Assembly (NCBI RefSeq): GCF_932526225.1
Contig: NC_064038.1
Coordinates: forward strand, 4,278,001 to 4,342,000
Length of the DNA stretch: 64,000 nt
Source of the DNA: Nematostella vectensis
Taxonomy: Eukaryota > Cnidaria > Anthozoa > Actiniaria > Edwardsiidae
Direction of reading: 5' to 3'
The notes under the pieces were generated by a model. It did no database searches. It was not told the origin of the DNA and worked only from the letters and a program-made list of their open reading frames with translations. Below are positions 37,701-50,600 of the stretch, piece after piece. Each line of letters starts with the position of its first letter. Position 1 is the stretch's first letter. A program made the position numbers and the translations under genes.

Positions 37701-38775
37701 TTGTGCTCACGTGACTCGGTAGGGGCGCGCCAGGGGTATGGCCCAGCCCCCCCCACTCCCTCCCAAGCAGCCAAAAATACAGAAAATGTATAAGACATTA
37801 TGTAAAATAAAGGCCTTGAAAGGGCCTTTTGGGCACTCTCCTGTTAAAAATCCTGGCTACAACGCTCAACATTAGAGAGAAACTATTGTCTATGGTCGTT
37901 TTTGTTTGTTGTGTTTTCTTTCGAGTCTCCTCCATTCACAATGATATAACGCCATCTATAACTTCCAGATGAGCGGTTCCAACTCGGGCTCAACCATTTC
38001 CTGCACAATTGTCTGTAATTGTAGCTAGACCCATCTCAGTATGTACACATTCATACCCATTTTGAATTTATCATCTTAAAATCTCTATTAATTAATTGCT
38101 CAATAATATCTTATGTCGATGGATATTTTAATGACATTAAAATGTCATCAATCTGAGTAGCAATTTCACCATCACAGCACGAAATTGCGTTATGACGTCA
38201 CAGCATTGTTTCACGAGTAGGATAACACTTCACGGGACGTTAGATAAGCAGCCACAGCGCATTTCTATGACGTCAGTCACGCAACGGTATCAAAACAATC
38301 ACGGTAGCATCACGTGACGATATGCTGCATTCTTGTAGTCTATAAGCTATAGCCTACCATTAGCAAAAAGTGACTGATTTGAAAACCAAAAATGACAAAT
38401 GACCAGACCAGACAAGGTATTATTAGGCTAAAAGAATTGATCTGCTAGTGTGATTTGACTTATTTACTCTTGGTCTCTCTGAGTCTCAGAAAGTATTCGA
38501 TCTCGAGAAATGAACATTTTGAAATACGACAGCGCTACGTCACGTCACGCTTCCAGGATGTCACGACACCACAACGTTACGTATTGATGTCAATCAACGG
38601 TCACGATCAGTAGCTCATAATTTCTGTATCTACAGGTTGGGCAAGGACAAGTTGGGGAGCTAATCGAGCTTTAATGTTTAGCTGCTTAATTAAATGTCAG
38701 GGGTAAATTCCTAGATTGGAGATCTGGGTGTTCAGAGAGAGGTTCAATAAGGCTATACAAGATGAGTTGATCTAA

Positions 38776-38952
38776 AAGGTTAGTTCACACTAGGACGCAA
38801 GCGCAAACGGAATCGCAACACAAGTGAGAATTGGTCAAACACAAGCGCAAGATAATCAAGCACTTGCGTTCTCTTGCGCATGCGTTCCAGTAACAATCGG
38901 AAAATTACGTGCGCTGCGCTTGCGCTTACGTCCAAGTGAGAACCAACCTTAA
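38776..38952. mobile_element. Short fold-back/MITE element, imperfect TIRs ~37 bp
   Basis: The left end aaggttagttcacactagga then cgcaagcgcaa matches the reverse complement of the right end (aaggttggttctcacttgga then cgtaagcgcaa). The interior is about 100 bp and rich in gcgcaag motifs, with no coding potential. It lies just downstream of the GPCR stop at 39075. Confidence 0.7.
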
Positions 38953-39074
38953 GTAAAAAGTACCCTGGCTACCAGAATTTCCAGAGTCAATTGTCACATA
39001 ACGTTCCATCCTAGTGCCGCACTGTGGAAGTCGGCACGAAGACTCTAGTATATCGGGTAAATACAAATTGGATG

Positions 39075-42000
39075 CTAAGAAGCTTTTCGATTTACTTTGA
39101 TAAGATTCGGAGCAGAGCTGATCCTAAGAGAGAATTCCGTTACTTCGGCTTTGACGGAACCTAAGGTGTTACGCTCTGGATAAACTAACATAATGAAGAT
39201 TTTCGGGAAGAACATACAACCAAGGACACCAAATGCAATCATAAGCCCCGTGGCACACGCCACGATGGTGATGTAAAACCCCTCAAGAGCCGAGTCCACG
39301 GGGTAGTACGTTATCCACGACAATAGTAGAACGTACAGAGAGAAGCCGATGTAACGAGCTTCGTTGAAATTATCCGGAAGTTTGCGGGCCTTGAAGGCGT
39401 ATAGGATGCACAGGAGTGACATGAATACAAAGTAGCCGAACATTACGGCTCGGATTATCAGACCTGTGCTTGATTTATACGGCATGCAGAAGACGAACAC
39501 GTGCTTCTGAAAGGTGATGTCTTTGTGGACGTGAGGAGGGTCTAGAATGAGCCACAGGGATGATAAGATAAACTGGATCACGTTCAAGGAGAGGACGACG
39601 ACAAGCTGGCCTTTTCTTCCCAAAATGTACGCTTTGAACCAATGAGGCACTGGCTCAGTGTAGAAAACATTGACTAAACGATTGGTCTTGAGGAAAAGGA
39701 TAGATACGCAAGCTGTGCAAGTCAAATAACGCCATGGCTGCAAAAGATAGCAAACTGCAGGTGTAGGGTGGAAAAGATGGAGGATTGGCAGAAACAGCGA
39801 CAAGCTGATAATGAACAGTAAGAGATAGCTCAGTTCCTCGTTGCTGCCTTTTACGATTGGAGTTAACCTTTGTTTAAGATACACTCCAAAGACGATAATA
39901 GTGAGCAAGAATCCAACAGCAGTAAGAAAGAGCACTACTGTCGCCGTACTGTCTTCCCATTGGATGTTCTGTAACGGAAGGTCGACACATTTTGTGTTCT
40001 CCTTGTTGGACATTTGCTCCTTACTGCATTTTTTACAGCTGGTAGAGCTTTCTTTTGAGCTGATAGTACCTTCAGGACATTGAAAGCATTCCCAACAGCA
40101 GCGGTTAATGGAGGATTGTTTTGTACCCGTGGGGCACGGCTTACTGCATCCTGATATAGGAACTTCGCTATCTGTCGTCTTCCATTGAATCGCCTTGTCA
40201 TCCACGTGTAACAAAGGCTCTGAGTTTGAATCCTTCTTCCAGAATCCAATGTTTTCGAGATAATACTCGCTGTTGTTATCCTTCCTGCGGAAGTTCATGA
40301 CGTCATAGTAAGCATTTGCCGGGTCCCCAGACGTCTTGAAATGTACCGTTCCCGTGATGCCGCGAAACGTTAAGTTATTCATGAATTTTAATAGCTCGTA
40401 GGGCTCTATCTTCGCGTCTGTGATGTTTAGCTCAAGCTGGGATTTATGCCACTTGTCCAAACCGTTAGCCACTGCGTACACGGAGTCGGTTACGTAGGAG
40501 ACATAGGCACTGTAAAGTTTCTTAAACCCGGATTCAGAGACGATCTGAGCATTGCATTCCTTTGATCCTGATTCCACACATTCAGCTTCACTTGCCCAGT
40601 ACTCCTCCCACCACGGATTCCCACCTTGTCTTGTTTTATCTGGTGTTAGATTCTTCAAATGTTTCTCAAACTCGCTGTCAGGAAACTGGTGGGGCATTAT
40701 CGCTAATGAGTTACCCAAAACTGAGGAATACCTCCTGATGACCTGCGTCCCGAAAGTCGCCATAGCCTCACTCAGAAGAAACGTGCGGTCCGTTAAGCCT
40801 TGTTTGGTCGCCTCGCTCAGAAACGCATGTGTTTGGTAATAATTACTCCAAAATACTATCACCTTCACAGATGTCTGTCGCTTGATTTTTCGCACAATTT
40901 CTTCAACTTTTCCTTTGTACCCAGAAGTTGTGAAAAACTCAACGAAGGCAATACAAAACGTCTGTCTGTTGTAAGCCTCTCGCTCGAGTGCACGAACGCC
41001 GTGCTGTCCGTAAGAGCCATCGTGGGCCACAGCCGCTACATAACTCCAGTTGAAGTGATCTATGATGTCTGCCATTGCTTTGGATTGCTCGCCGTCAGGG
41101 GGAATGGTGCGAGCAAAGGAGGTGAAGTAGGGAGAGCTTAGTTCTTCGCTCGTTGAGAAGGGACTCACAATTGAGATGTTCACTACCTGAAATCAAGAAA
41201 AAGGGATAAGGGCACCTCCCTTGTTATCAAAGCTTATCCCTTTTCCTCCTATAAAATTATAAGGAAATGACCCGTAGGGGCGTGGCTGTGCTGCCAAGAT
41301 AGGAGGGGAGGGACTCACAGTTAAGATTTTAGCTGCTTCAAATCAGGATATGTGATAAGCTTTATTAGCAAGGGAAAGGATAGACAGGCATTCAGGAAAT
41401 GATGATGGTAACAGACTTACGCTCACGCGTCATAGGATGGCGGGCTAGAAACAGCTGGTAATCGAGCCTATCAGATCGAGCCTGGTCAAATAATGATTTG
41501 CACATCAAACTTATAAATGCAATACACTGCAGTTTTCTAACTTACAAAACTGTTTGAAACTTGAGAAAGTTATACGTTATCCCAGTTTACAGCAAAGAAA
41601 AGCTAAGTTGTCCTGAAATCGTGATCGCCTCATATGATCAGGCCAAGCGTACGATATCCGAGTGTCTGGAATACAATCAGAAGGGTTACATCATCTGGCG
41701 ATTTACGGCGAGTCGCTAAAGAAAATTAATCATATTAGCAAAAGTCTGAAATTTTAGTGTCTGCTTTTGAAGCGATGAGTATCCATACAAACGACGGGGA
41801 GAGATGAATCATGATATTTTAAGATAATCTTCACTTTCTTCCCCAGAGTATGGGACACAATGTAAACAAGCTAATTTTAGTTGTAGGTTGATCTTGTCTG
41901 ATGTCAAATCAATTCCAATAAATCTCATCTTACTCGATCGTATTAGACCAATTCTAAACCAATGGCAATCAATTTTTATATAAAAACAAATAGTCTAGCT

Positions 42001-43630
42001 AAAAGGAATAGAGGATTATAATTACGTAATAGAGTGTGAATAGATCGAAAACCCGAAACAGGAAGTTTTTAGATCGTTTACCTTGGGTAAGCTAACAGAC
42101 AGTCGGACGCGTTCGCGATAGTAATTAATTTTGCCGCTTCTAAATATCCCTCTAAGTGCAGTTCTATAATAGCAGAGGCCTCGTTCCACCCTAGTGATGG
42201 GTAAAACCATAGGATTACAAGGAAGGGGGTGGAATCATTTATTGGAAATATAGCAATGCCTTGCACCTTGATTAATTCATTTTGCCGCTTCTATATTTTT
42301 ATCTTAGTGCAGTTCTATAATAGCAGAGGCCTCGTTCCACCCTAGTGATGGGTAAAACCATAGGATTACAAGGAAGGGGGTGTAATCATATATTGGAAAT
42401 ATAGCAATGCCTTGCAGCTTGATTAATTAATTTTGCCGCTTCTATATTTTTATCTTAGTGCAGTTCTATAATAGCAGAGGCCTCCTTGCACCCTAGTGAT
42501 GGGTAAAACCATAGGATTACAAGGAAGGGGGTGTTATCAAATATTTTAATTATAGCAATGTTATACCCTGAAGTTGATTTAAGAATTGGGGATTTCGCAC
42601 AATCTCATTTTCTCCGTCTTCTCGTATGTCTGCGGTTGTGTGAAGATTGAACTAAGCATCTCAGTTAATGCCTATATTTGGATACCTCATATTTTAGTTT
42701 TTATCAGCAGCGTTGGCTTGGGTGGGGCACGGCGAACGAGTTCACTTCTTTTCTATTGCATCCAAAAGGGGTGTTTCTTTGAAAAATCTAGATTTTTAAC
42801 CTGTGTTTAATGTGCATGTAAGTAATCCCTCTGATTCTCTGCTACTGATAACTACAAAGACCAAGATTCATCGAAGACAATCCCAACAGGTGTCGGCAGG
42901 GCGACAATAAACCCGTAGGCTAGTGGAAGTATAAGGGTTAAACGGTTTTTAAACATTTCCTTTAACCGTTTTCTTGACTGATTGACAAGTATTTTTCTTA
43001 GTGCTGATTAAGGCTAGTGGCCCGTAAAACAAGGTTTAATGACAGTTCTAACAGAAAATTGCGTGCGGGAGCAATCCGTTTCGAATCTGGTGATAAAGTT
43101 GTTAACCACATTTGAGCGGTAATGAGTATTCATTTGCAAGGAAATGAAGATTTTCATCCTGTTAAGTTGTTTACCTGAAATAAACCAGCAATGTGGCCTG
43201 TGCTCCCCGACTCGATGGTCCCAATAACGGCAACCACTGGATCTGTCAAGTTGGTAAACTTATCACTAAGCACTCCATTCCTTTGAACAAGTTCATTATG
43301 ATCATTGTTAGCCACGATGTTGTACGCCCACTGCATGGCAAGTCTGGGGTTATAGCAGTAATCTCGCACATCCAGACCAAGACTGAGCCCAGGCAGTAGC
43401 TCTGTGGAGTTGTTGATGCGCTCTATAGCGTAAGATATCGCCTCTATGTAGCCAAGTCCAAGCAAATACAACTCACCACACTCGCCCGAGGCCGTCTGCG
43501 AATGCGCTGGTAGAATGACCCCTAGTGTAATGTTGCCTGGTTGGTGAAAGCGGCTTGTGGCTAGCGAAGTGACCACGAAGGAGAACAGAAGCAGAAGTCT
43601 TGGTTTTGCTTGTTGGAACTTCGTCTTCAT
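39075..43630 (-). CDS. Class C GPCR (mGluR/CaSR-like), 2 exons, ~855 aa
   Basis: A plasma-membrane receptor of the metabotropic glutamate/calcium-sensing family. Exon 1 is 43630-43175 (ATG; signal peptide ~1-26). Exon 2 is 41186-39075 (TAA). The junction GLFQ/VVNIS is phase 0. The Venus-flytrap domain follows the signal peptide. The Cys-rich domain spans ~498-555 (GCSKPC, CCWECFQC, CKKC). Seven membrane segments start at ~563 (LTPIVKGSNEELSYLLL; TNRLVNVFY). Amino-acid backbone contacts look kept: Ser163/Thr164 (STSEELS), Asp183 (PPD), Tyr211 (GSYG). The Arg that binds the glutamate side chain in mGluRs (CGEIR) is Tyr55 here (CGELY). The hinge acid reads LLSEA, as in CaSR. The ligand is therefore unlikely to be glutamate in the standard way. 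The short cytoplasmic tail lacks a Homer-type PPxxFR motif. The intron is about 2 kb. Confidence 0.9.
42105..42560. repeat. ~151-bp tandem repeat, 3 copies, in the GPCR intron
   Basis: The segment ttttgccgcttctatatttt ... gcagttctataatagcagag ... gggtaaaaccataggattac occurs at about 42129, 42280 and 42431 with high identity. The rest of this 2-kb intron (41187-43174) shows nothing else I can identify. Confidence 0.9.
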
Positions 43631-44869
43631 GGCGGAAGCAGTAGCTAGACTTTACCACAGCTTGATTCTAATCAACCAAGAGCGCGGTTCATAGCGAAGT
43701 ATTGGTCAGCCTTATTATCAATGTGCTTCGGTTATAGCGGTGATCGTAAGCCAGACTGTATTCGGTGATCCTGGTGCGAACTGATTAAACGATAGTAAGA
43801 CAATGAAACAAGCGTCGACGAGGTTCGTTCCGGAAAATCACTCGGATTACAAGATTCATCAGAAAGCCCTTTGACCCCTGGAAACTCTGCTTGATTTCAG
43901 TTATCACCAGATACAAGTGATCTCCAGAAAAGGATTAAAGGGGTAACGCATCAATGTGAATAAGCCCCACAAGGCAATAACTGTCAAACCGTGCTCGCAG
44001 GCGAGCGTCACAAGATTCTGACCTGTCTTGCAAATTGACGTAAGTCAACTAAATGCTTTATATCCATATCTTTTTTGAATACCTGTCAGAAAACACGGAC
44101 AGGGCAGCCATGTTTGAAGGCATGGGAGTTTCCAACAATGGCAATGAATTTTCTGCTTGTGTTCAAAGCAAAACTGACTAGCTTTCTTGTGATGGGATAA
44201 ATAAATTTTATCGCCAGCATACTTGGAGTGCGACGAATCTAGTACCTACTTCCTGAAAAAGAAAAGCTTCCGTGTTTTGCCCGTCAACCCGGCACCACGG
44301 TGCCATTAAAAAAAACTCGAGAACTATTTATTTATTATTTATTTTTAGATCAGGCGGAAATATATATTATATTTTTTTGCGTAAATAACCTATTTATGGA
44401 CTAAAATTTAAATTGCAAGGTCAAGGACCGTAACTGGGTGTGTGAGGAGGGCGAGTGCTTTTTAAGGAGCAAAATTCTGTTTGCGACTATTCCCTAATGT
44501 TTATGTGATCACGATCACCCCAATCTTAGCAAAGTATGAGGCACATGAGCATGGGAAACAACAGAAAATTTACGCGTGATAATTTAGAAACTGTTACCCC
44601 CAATTTGATAACACAGCGCTCTATCGGGGCTTTGGAGGCGCTCCATCCGGGTTTCATGAAGTTCTTTAGTACAGGGCGTAACCCAGGACAGTGAGAAGTA
44701 CAAGGGCCTAAATGACGAAATATGTCCCCTATCATAAAAATACGAGGATAGTGTTCGCATAATAAGTCAAAAGAGAGCAAAATGGTCGCTCTTTGCGCCG
44801 AGCAAACAAGCCAAGAAAAATTAGGGGAAACCAAAAAAAGGGAGGGACATGTTTAACTAATATCGGGTC

Positions 44870-45007
44870 AGTACGCAGCTCTTCCAAGCTGCAATTTGAT
44901 TGGGCAAATGAACAATATCCGCACCTCGACACAAAGAACGAGAAGAATAGAGACAAAAGAACTTTTTTGTAGAACAAAGATAGTAGGAGACAAAGCAGCT
45001 GCGTACT
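44870..45007. mobile_element. TIR element, copy 1 of a tandem pair
   Basis: A 138-bp element begins agtacgcagct and ends agctgcgtact, 11-bp terminal inverted repeats. The spacer to the next copy (aactctaatatcgggtc) resembles the sequence left of copy 1 (aactaatatcgggtc), so element plus flank was duplicated as a 155-bp unit. Confidence 0.7.
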
Positions 45008-45024
45008 AACTCTAATATCGGGTC

Positions 45025-45162
45025 AGTACGCAGCTCTTCCAAGCTGCAATTTGATTGGGGAAATGAACAATATCCGCACCTCGACACAAAGAACGAGAAG
45101 AATAGAGACAAAAGAACTTCTTTGTAGAACAAAGATAGTAGGAGACAAAGCAGCTGCGTACT
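45025..45162. mobile_element. TIR element, copy 2 of a tandem pair
   Basis: It is near-identical to the 44870-45007 copy, with the same agtacgcagct TIRs and only a few substitutions. The low divergence suggests a recent tandem duplication. It is too short to encode a transposase. Confidence 0.7.
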
Positions 45163-46739
45163 TACTCATAATATCTACAATACCCCATTTTAAGAATGAT
45201 GACACTCGCGACGGCACAACGTGTTTTCACCACTTTATTGAAATAAGCATTGTACGCCATGATCCAATACTCTTGCGGGCTGGGACTACCGACGACAAAC
45301 TGCTATATTTAAGACTATATAGTACACGCCACACACACGCAGAAATACAACGAAATATATGCCGTGTCTTATAATAATGCCCCTATTAATTATTCTCTTA
45401 ATAAAATAGCTAGCGACACGATACCTAACTGAAGAAACGCGATAGCCCAGAAAACAACCCTATCCTTTCCAAAAACCTTTTAGAAGGTGCGCTTTTTTTG
45501 GTTTGTTCAAACACTTGTAATTTTTTTGGTATTTCGTTTTCGTGCACTTTTGGTTGCGTGAATATTTAGGTAGTTTTTCTTCTTACTCTGTATATTTAAG
45601 TTAGCTACCCAACTGCTCGATTATAATCAAACAAATAAGAGTAGCATAACTCGTGTCTCGCTATAACTGTCACTCGCATAATGGAAGACCGCGTAACGAA
45701 ATGCTTTTTAACCATCGTCATTAAAAACATCTCCTGAAAGTGTCTGACATCCGGGAGACTTGATAAGAACGCACCCTTTTTGATTGGATCCGCTTTTTCG
45801 TTATGCCGTGCAGCTGAAAAAGATCTAGCTTTCTTACGGCCAAATAATAAAATCTGACAATCATTTCTCCATGTGTTTTAGGAATTTTTTAAGACTTGTT
45901 GCAGGTGCTAAAAAATTAATAAATCCGTACCATCTACAGAAAATTATACCCAGAATGTAAAAAAGAAAAAAAAAAACAAGAAAAAACAAAAGAGAGCTTT
46001 ACACGAAGGATTGAAAGTGATTCTCGTGGCGATGGAAAAATTGTTAAAAAAAAAGAAAAAGGGGGAAACTTAAAGAAAATAAGTCCATAAGTGAAACCAG
46101 TAGCGTACCCCTTAGCAAGACAAATTATTAATTTGGCATGTAAAAGGGTTTTAGCCCTCCCCCTCTAAATTACACGACCAATCGCGACTCTCCCCCCCCC
46201 CCCCCCCCCCCGAACCTTCTTACGGTCATGAAAAAAGAAAGGGAGACTAGATTAAAAAAAATTAAAATACAACCCATTACTGATTTCTCTAACGTGTGGT
46301 TTCCGGTTTACGACCCTTATCCAGTAAACGCCACTAAAACCTCGACCACATCATTCATTTCATTCCAACAAGTATTAGTATTTCACGAAAAGATAATGTT
46401 TCCCGCGTTAGTGTTGATTATTTTGCCATTAGTTTTTGTTAGTTTAACATTAGTTTTTTTACGTGAATATTTACCCTTTAGATAAAAAGCAAACCCCAAA
46501 ACTTGAAAAATCCTTACTAAGATGTCCAAAACCCAAACGTATCTAAAAAAATAAATAATAATATTAAAGAATGGGGAGAAATAAAAACGGTATCATCCGA
46601 CAAATGATGCCGGAAAGAATCACAGGCCTTCCGACAGCATATACTTTCTGTTGTCACTCTCTTTCAAAACATAAAAAACATAAGTATATTTTACATGAAT
46701 GAAAGTTTGGAACTGGTTTAAAATGCTCGACACACCAGG

Positions 46740-47130
46740 TGCGAACACCTAAGCAAAACAAAAACACACACTCAAAAATAAAAACACACACAACGCTCCC
46801 GCGTTTGATTTCTCATCAGAACGAGAACACACCACATGCACAAACAGTCGCTCGAAGTCTACACGGATCACATCTACATTACACAGTGTGCGCAAGTTCA
46901 CGCACAAACAATCCTCTACACTCACATGTACACTCACGAACACGCGCATGCTGTATACGCGCGTATACTCACATCGAACGTAAACGCTTATGTATACCCA
47001 CATGCACACGCACGCTAGCTCAAATCGAACGTACACGCACATTCTCACGCATAACCACGCACATGTACACGCACGCACAAACACTCACATGCACGCAAAT
47101 TCACGTAGACTTCACGCCAATATATATGTA
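46740..47130. repeat. ACGC/ACAC-rich simple sequence
   Basis: A purine-pyrimidine alternating stretch of cacacgcac, acatgtac and acgcgcg motifs, without a fixed unit. Such DNA can adopt Z-form structure. ORFs through it in several frames (60-130 codons) reflect composition only. Confidence 0.7.
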
Positions 47131-47699
47131 AGTCAACTCACAAGTACATATGAGAAAGGCTTTCGACGCCGGAAAACGGACGAACTTACATACGTACGTA
47201 CGCTAATCTCGTCTATCGTGAACACGAACATACATCACAGTCAAAATCCGAGCACCAAATGACTTAACTGATTGGTAGCTTCAACTCTTAAACAAACTTA
47301 AGAAAACCAAACTTAATTTTAACGGTCGTCTTAAAGGTTATTTTTTTTGTTTTGTTTAAAATTTAAATAGACACCTACAACAACTTTGCAATTCATGGGA
47401 GAATAAAAAAACAAAACCAATAGAAACCTTGTGTTACAATTTTCAAGAGAAAATGACTAAATGAAATGAAGAAAAATAATTTCTCAATAATCATAAGTCT
47501 AAGTAGTCATTTAGCTATAGAATAGATTGTAACTAACTAAACTTGTGATTTCCTATGCTTTCATATCTAAAAGACACAAGCTGGTGACTGATTGGTTTCC
47601 ATAAAAAAAGAAAAAAAGCCAAACTTACGCACGCACACCAAAGGATAGCTACTCACTCACTCCACACGGGGAGAGTTCTAAGGTACCATCTCTATTCAC

Positions 47700-50600
47700 C
47701 TAGAAGCACGGATACCAGAATCTTCGCCTCAGTCGCGCTCGCCATGGAAACCAGCTGTCTTCATCACTGTCGTCATCGTTCCCATGGCAACCACGAAGAT
47801 CATCCCTATTGTAACCACGTTCTAGCCACCAGTTCTCTAACTTAGAGTCTCGTTCACTCTGCCTCCCTTCCGCACGGCGCATGTACCACGGTTCACGCTG
47901 GTCAGCGCGGTCGTGGGCTCGCTCGAAAAACCAGGCGCCATCTTTGTGTTTCATTACCCGGCGACGCTTGCGCGGACCTCGAGAGTGATGTTGAAATACG
48001 GGGTGAGACCGTTGCTCATGGCGATCACGGGAACGCTGAAAGAGCCAGGAGCTGTCGGACTTGACACTAAAGTCATGAGGAGGGAACCACGTGGCCAGTG
48101 GATTACTCTTACGAAGCTCGTTTCTCTCAATAGCTCTACGCACGTACCAATCCATAACCTTCTCGTACTCGTCGGCTTCTAACCAATCAGGCGGTGGTAG
48201 TGGGCGGGGTCTCATTTTAGCTGGTTCCTCGTAGCTTTTGATATCAGGAGTCTTGTGGCGAGGTTCTAGTACCCAGTCTTTTCCGCCGATCAGCTGAAGT
48301 AACGGGAAATCAACATGCATATCCGGCTTGAGCTCGGGTGGAATCGGAAACTCTTGGTGAACGTTCGGCTTGATATCGGTTGGAGTCGGAAACTCTTGAG
48401 GCAGGGGCGGCTTGAGCTCGGGTGGAATCGTAAACTCTTGGTGAACGTTCGGCTTGATATCGGTTGGAGTCGGAAACCTTTGAGGCAGGGGCGGCTTGAG
48501 CTCGGGTGGAATCGGAAACTCTTGGTGAACGTTCGGCTTGATATCGGTTGGAGTCGGATTCGGACGCTGTGCTTGACTTTGGTCTGTATGCGAAGTTAGT
48601 TCTCCGACTGGACTCGAAGACATGGATACTGGTGTTTTCTCAGCCCGTGCCCTCCCCCTCTTAGTCGTATCTGGGTGTAGTTCGTCTCTGTGTTTCGGCG
48701 GTGGCGGCTTTAACTCGATTATCACTGTTTCGTTTTTAATTCGGATCAATTCAGTTCTTTTCCTCTTTGATTTTGAATCATTATTTTTATGCCTTGGGCA
48801 TTTGGGGTTGCGTTTCTGTTTCTCGGAGTACAACCTTTCGTGTTCCAGTTTCTTCTCGTTCATCTGTAGCGCCCACTGGTTAAGTCGCTCCAGCTCTCGC
48901 TGATACTTCTTGTCTTGCTTGCGACGCCTTTTTCTCATCAAGGCATCCACATCACTAGAATACTTCTTCCAGTGTTTCTTCTTGCGCCAATTCTTAAAAT
49001 CAGATCTTTTTTCATTCCTTTGCAGCCTGGTAAATGAATCCCAACGATTGGCCTTTTCGCCCTTCTTTCGAAGTCGCTTTTGTTGGTCATAGACTCGTTG
49101 CTCTGCCAGAATCTTGTCAAGAATTTCCCCAGTCCATGGGCCTTTTTTGCGCAGTCGCTTAGTCTTGACTTTTTTGTTTTCGTACTTTCGTTTCATCGCG
49201 TTCCATTCCATTATTACTTCCCTTTTCAACGCTTCCCTCCATTTTTTAACGCTCTTCATTTTCCTCTTTCTTCGGTTGTTTAAGCTATGAGCAGCCGCAG
49301 ACTTCAGTTCAGTTTTATTTGCTACCCAGTCGTCAAGTTTGTTCTCGATATCTTGCCAAAACCTTTCCTGTTCCTCTTTCCATTTGAGTCTGATTTTTCG
49401 TGACTTTCTCGCACTCTGTTTCGTTTTCTTTCGAAATTTGTTTTTGATTTTTACGCGATTCAACCTCTTGCTCAGTTTTTCAACTACTTTGTTTTTCCTC
49501 GCTTGAGTCTTCGCAAACTTTCGACGCTCCTTCCTCAACGATTTCTTAAGTTTCTTTAGATCCTTCTTCTGTTCCCTTAACAGTCTTTTTTCTAGTTTGA
49601 GATCTCTTTTCGTTCCAAGAATCTCTCGGTATCCCTGTCTCGCAGCCTGCACATTCTCAGATTTTAATTTTTCTTGGAGTTTGAATAAGTCATCACGCAT
49701 CTGGATCTTTTGTGTTCGCCTCCAATTCTTCATCTTTTTCTTCTCCCTCCTCAAATATTCGAGAACATGAAGAGATCTCACGCTTAAATCCTCTTCAAGT
49801 CTCAATTTTTCGCTTTCAAAACGATTCTGCTGCCTCTTCAAAGTTCTCCAACTTTTACGCAACTCGTGTTTTTCTTTTTCTGCTAAACGTCTTTCCTTGA
49901 GCAGCTCAGCGATGATCAGTTTTAATTCATCGGCGTGCATTTTTAGTTCTCGTTGTTTTCTTCGGAGTTCTCTTTTCTTCAACAACTCCCTGCGTATCCC
50001 TGCGTGTTTATCTTTGCTTTGCTGCTTTATGTTTACCAGTGAATCATTGTTGTGTTTTGCTAATCTAGTTTCTGTTCTGATAAGAGATTTCGGTTCCTTG
50101 AAGCAAGGTTTTAATGAACTCCTCAAAGGTGCTGCATGACAAGGCGACGAAGAAGACGATCTTGTATTTTTGTTATTATTTGTTTTCTTTATGTTTTTTT
50201 TACGCTTCCTTGAGTTAACTATCAAATTGTCAGCTACGTCCTTATCATTATCACGGCATGGCTGTCTTTTTCTGATAACATCCGGGGCTTTAGCATCTGA
50301 CGAACAATAAGGGTTGGGATTGCCAAGGTTCCAGCGTGCTCTGAAGTTATTCAAACCTACGCGTCGAGGAGGTATCAATGACGACACGGAGTGGTATTTC
50401 TTGAACACGTTATGAGAACTGTCCACATAATCCTTGTTCAGCTTACCTCGTCTCTGTGTTACATCATCGGTTCTAGAAAGATCCCCACTATAAATATCAC
50501 GGAATGAGCGAATGTTTTTGCTGCTTGTCCCAAACTTGTGGGACTGGGCTTGGTGCCTTTTTTCTTCGTCATATTTTAGTCGCCAATACCAAGACATTGA

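Larger units (their letters stand above)
43631..47699. other. Intergenic region between the GPCR start and the CCPG1-like 3' end
   Basis: No gene is supported. It holds two tandem TIR elements (44870-45162), a poly-C tract near 46190 and an ac/acgcac-rich stretch (46740-47130). Scattered ORFs of 60-130 codons have no splice, domain or repeat support. Confidence 0.6.

Noticed and set aside
46739..47131. 130-codon Thr/His-rich ORF
   Set aside because: It arises from an ACAC/ACGC simple-sequence tract that is open in several frames.
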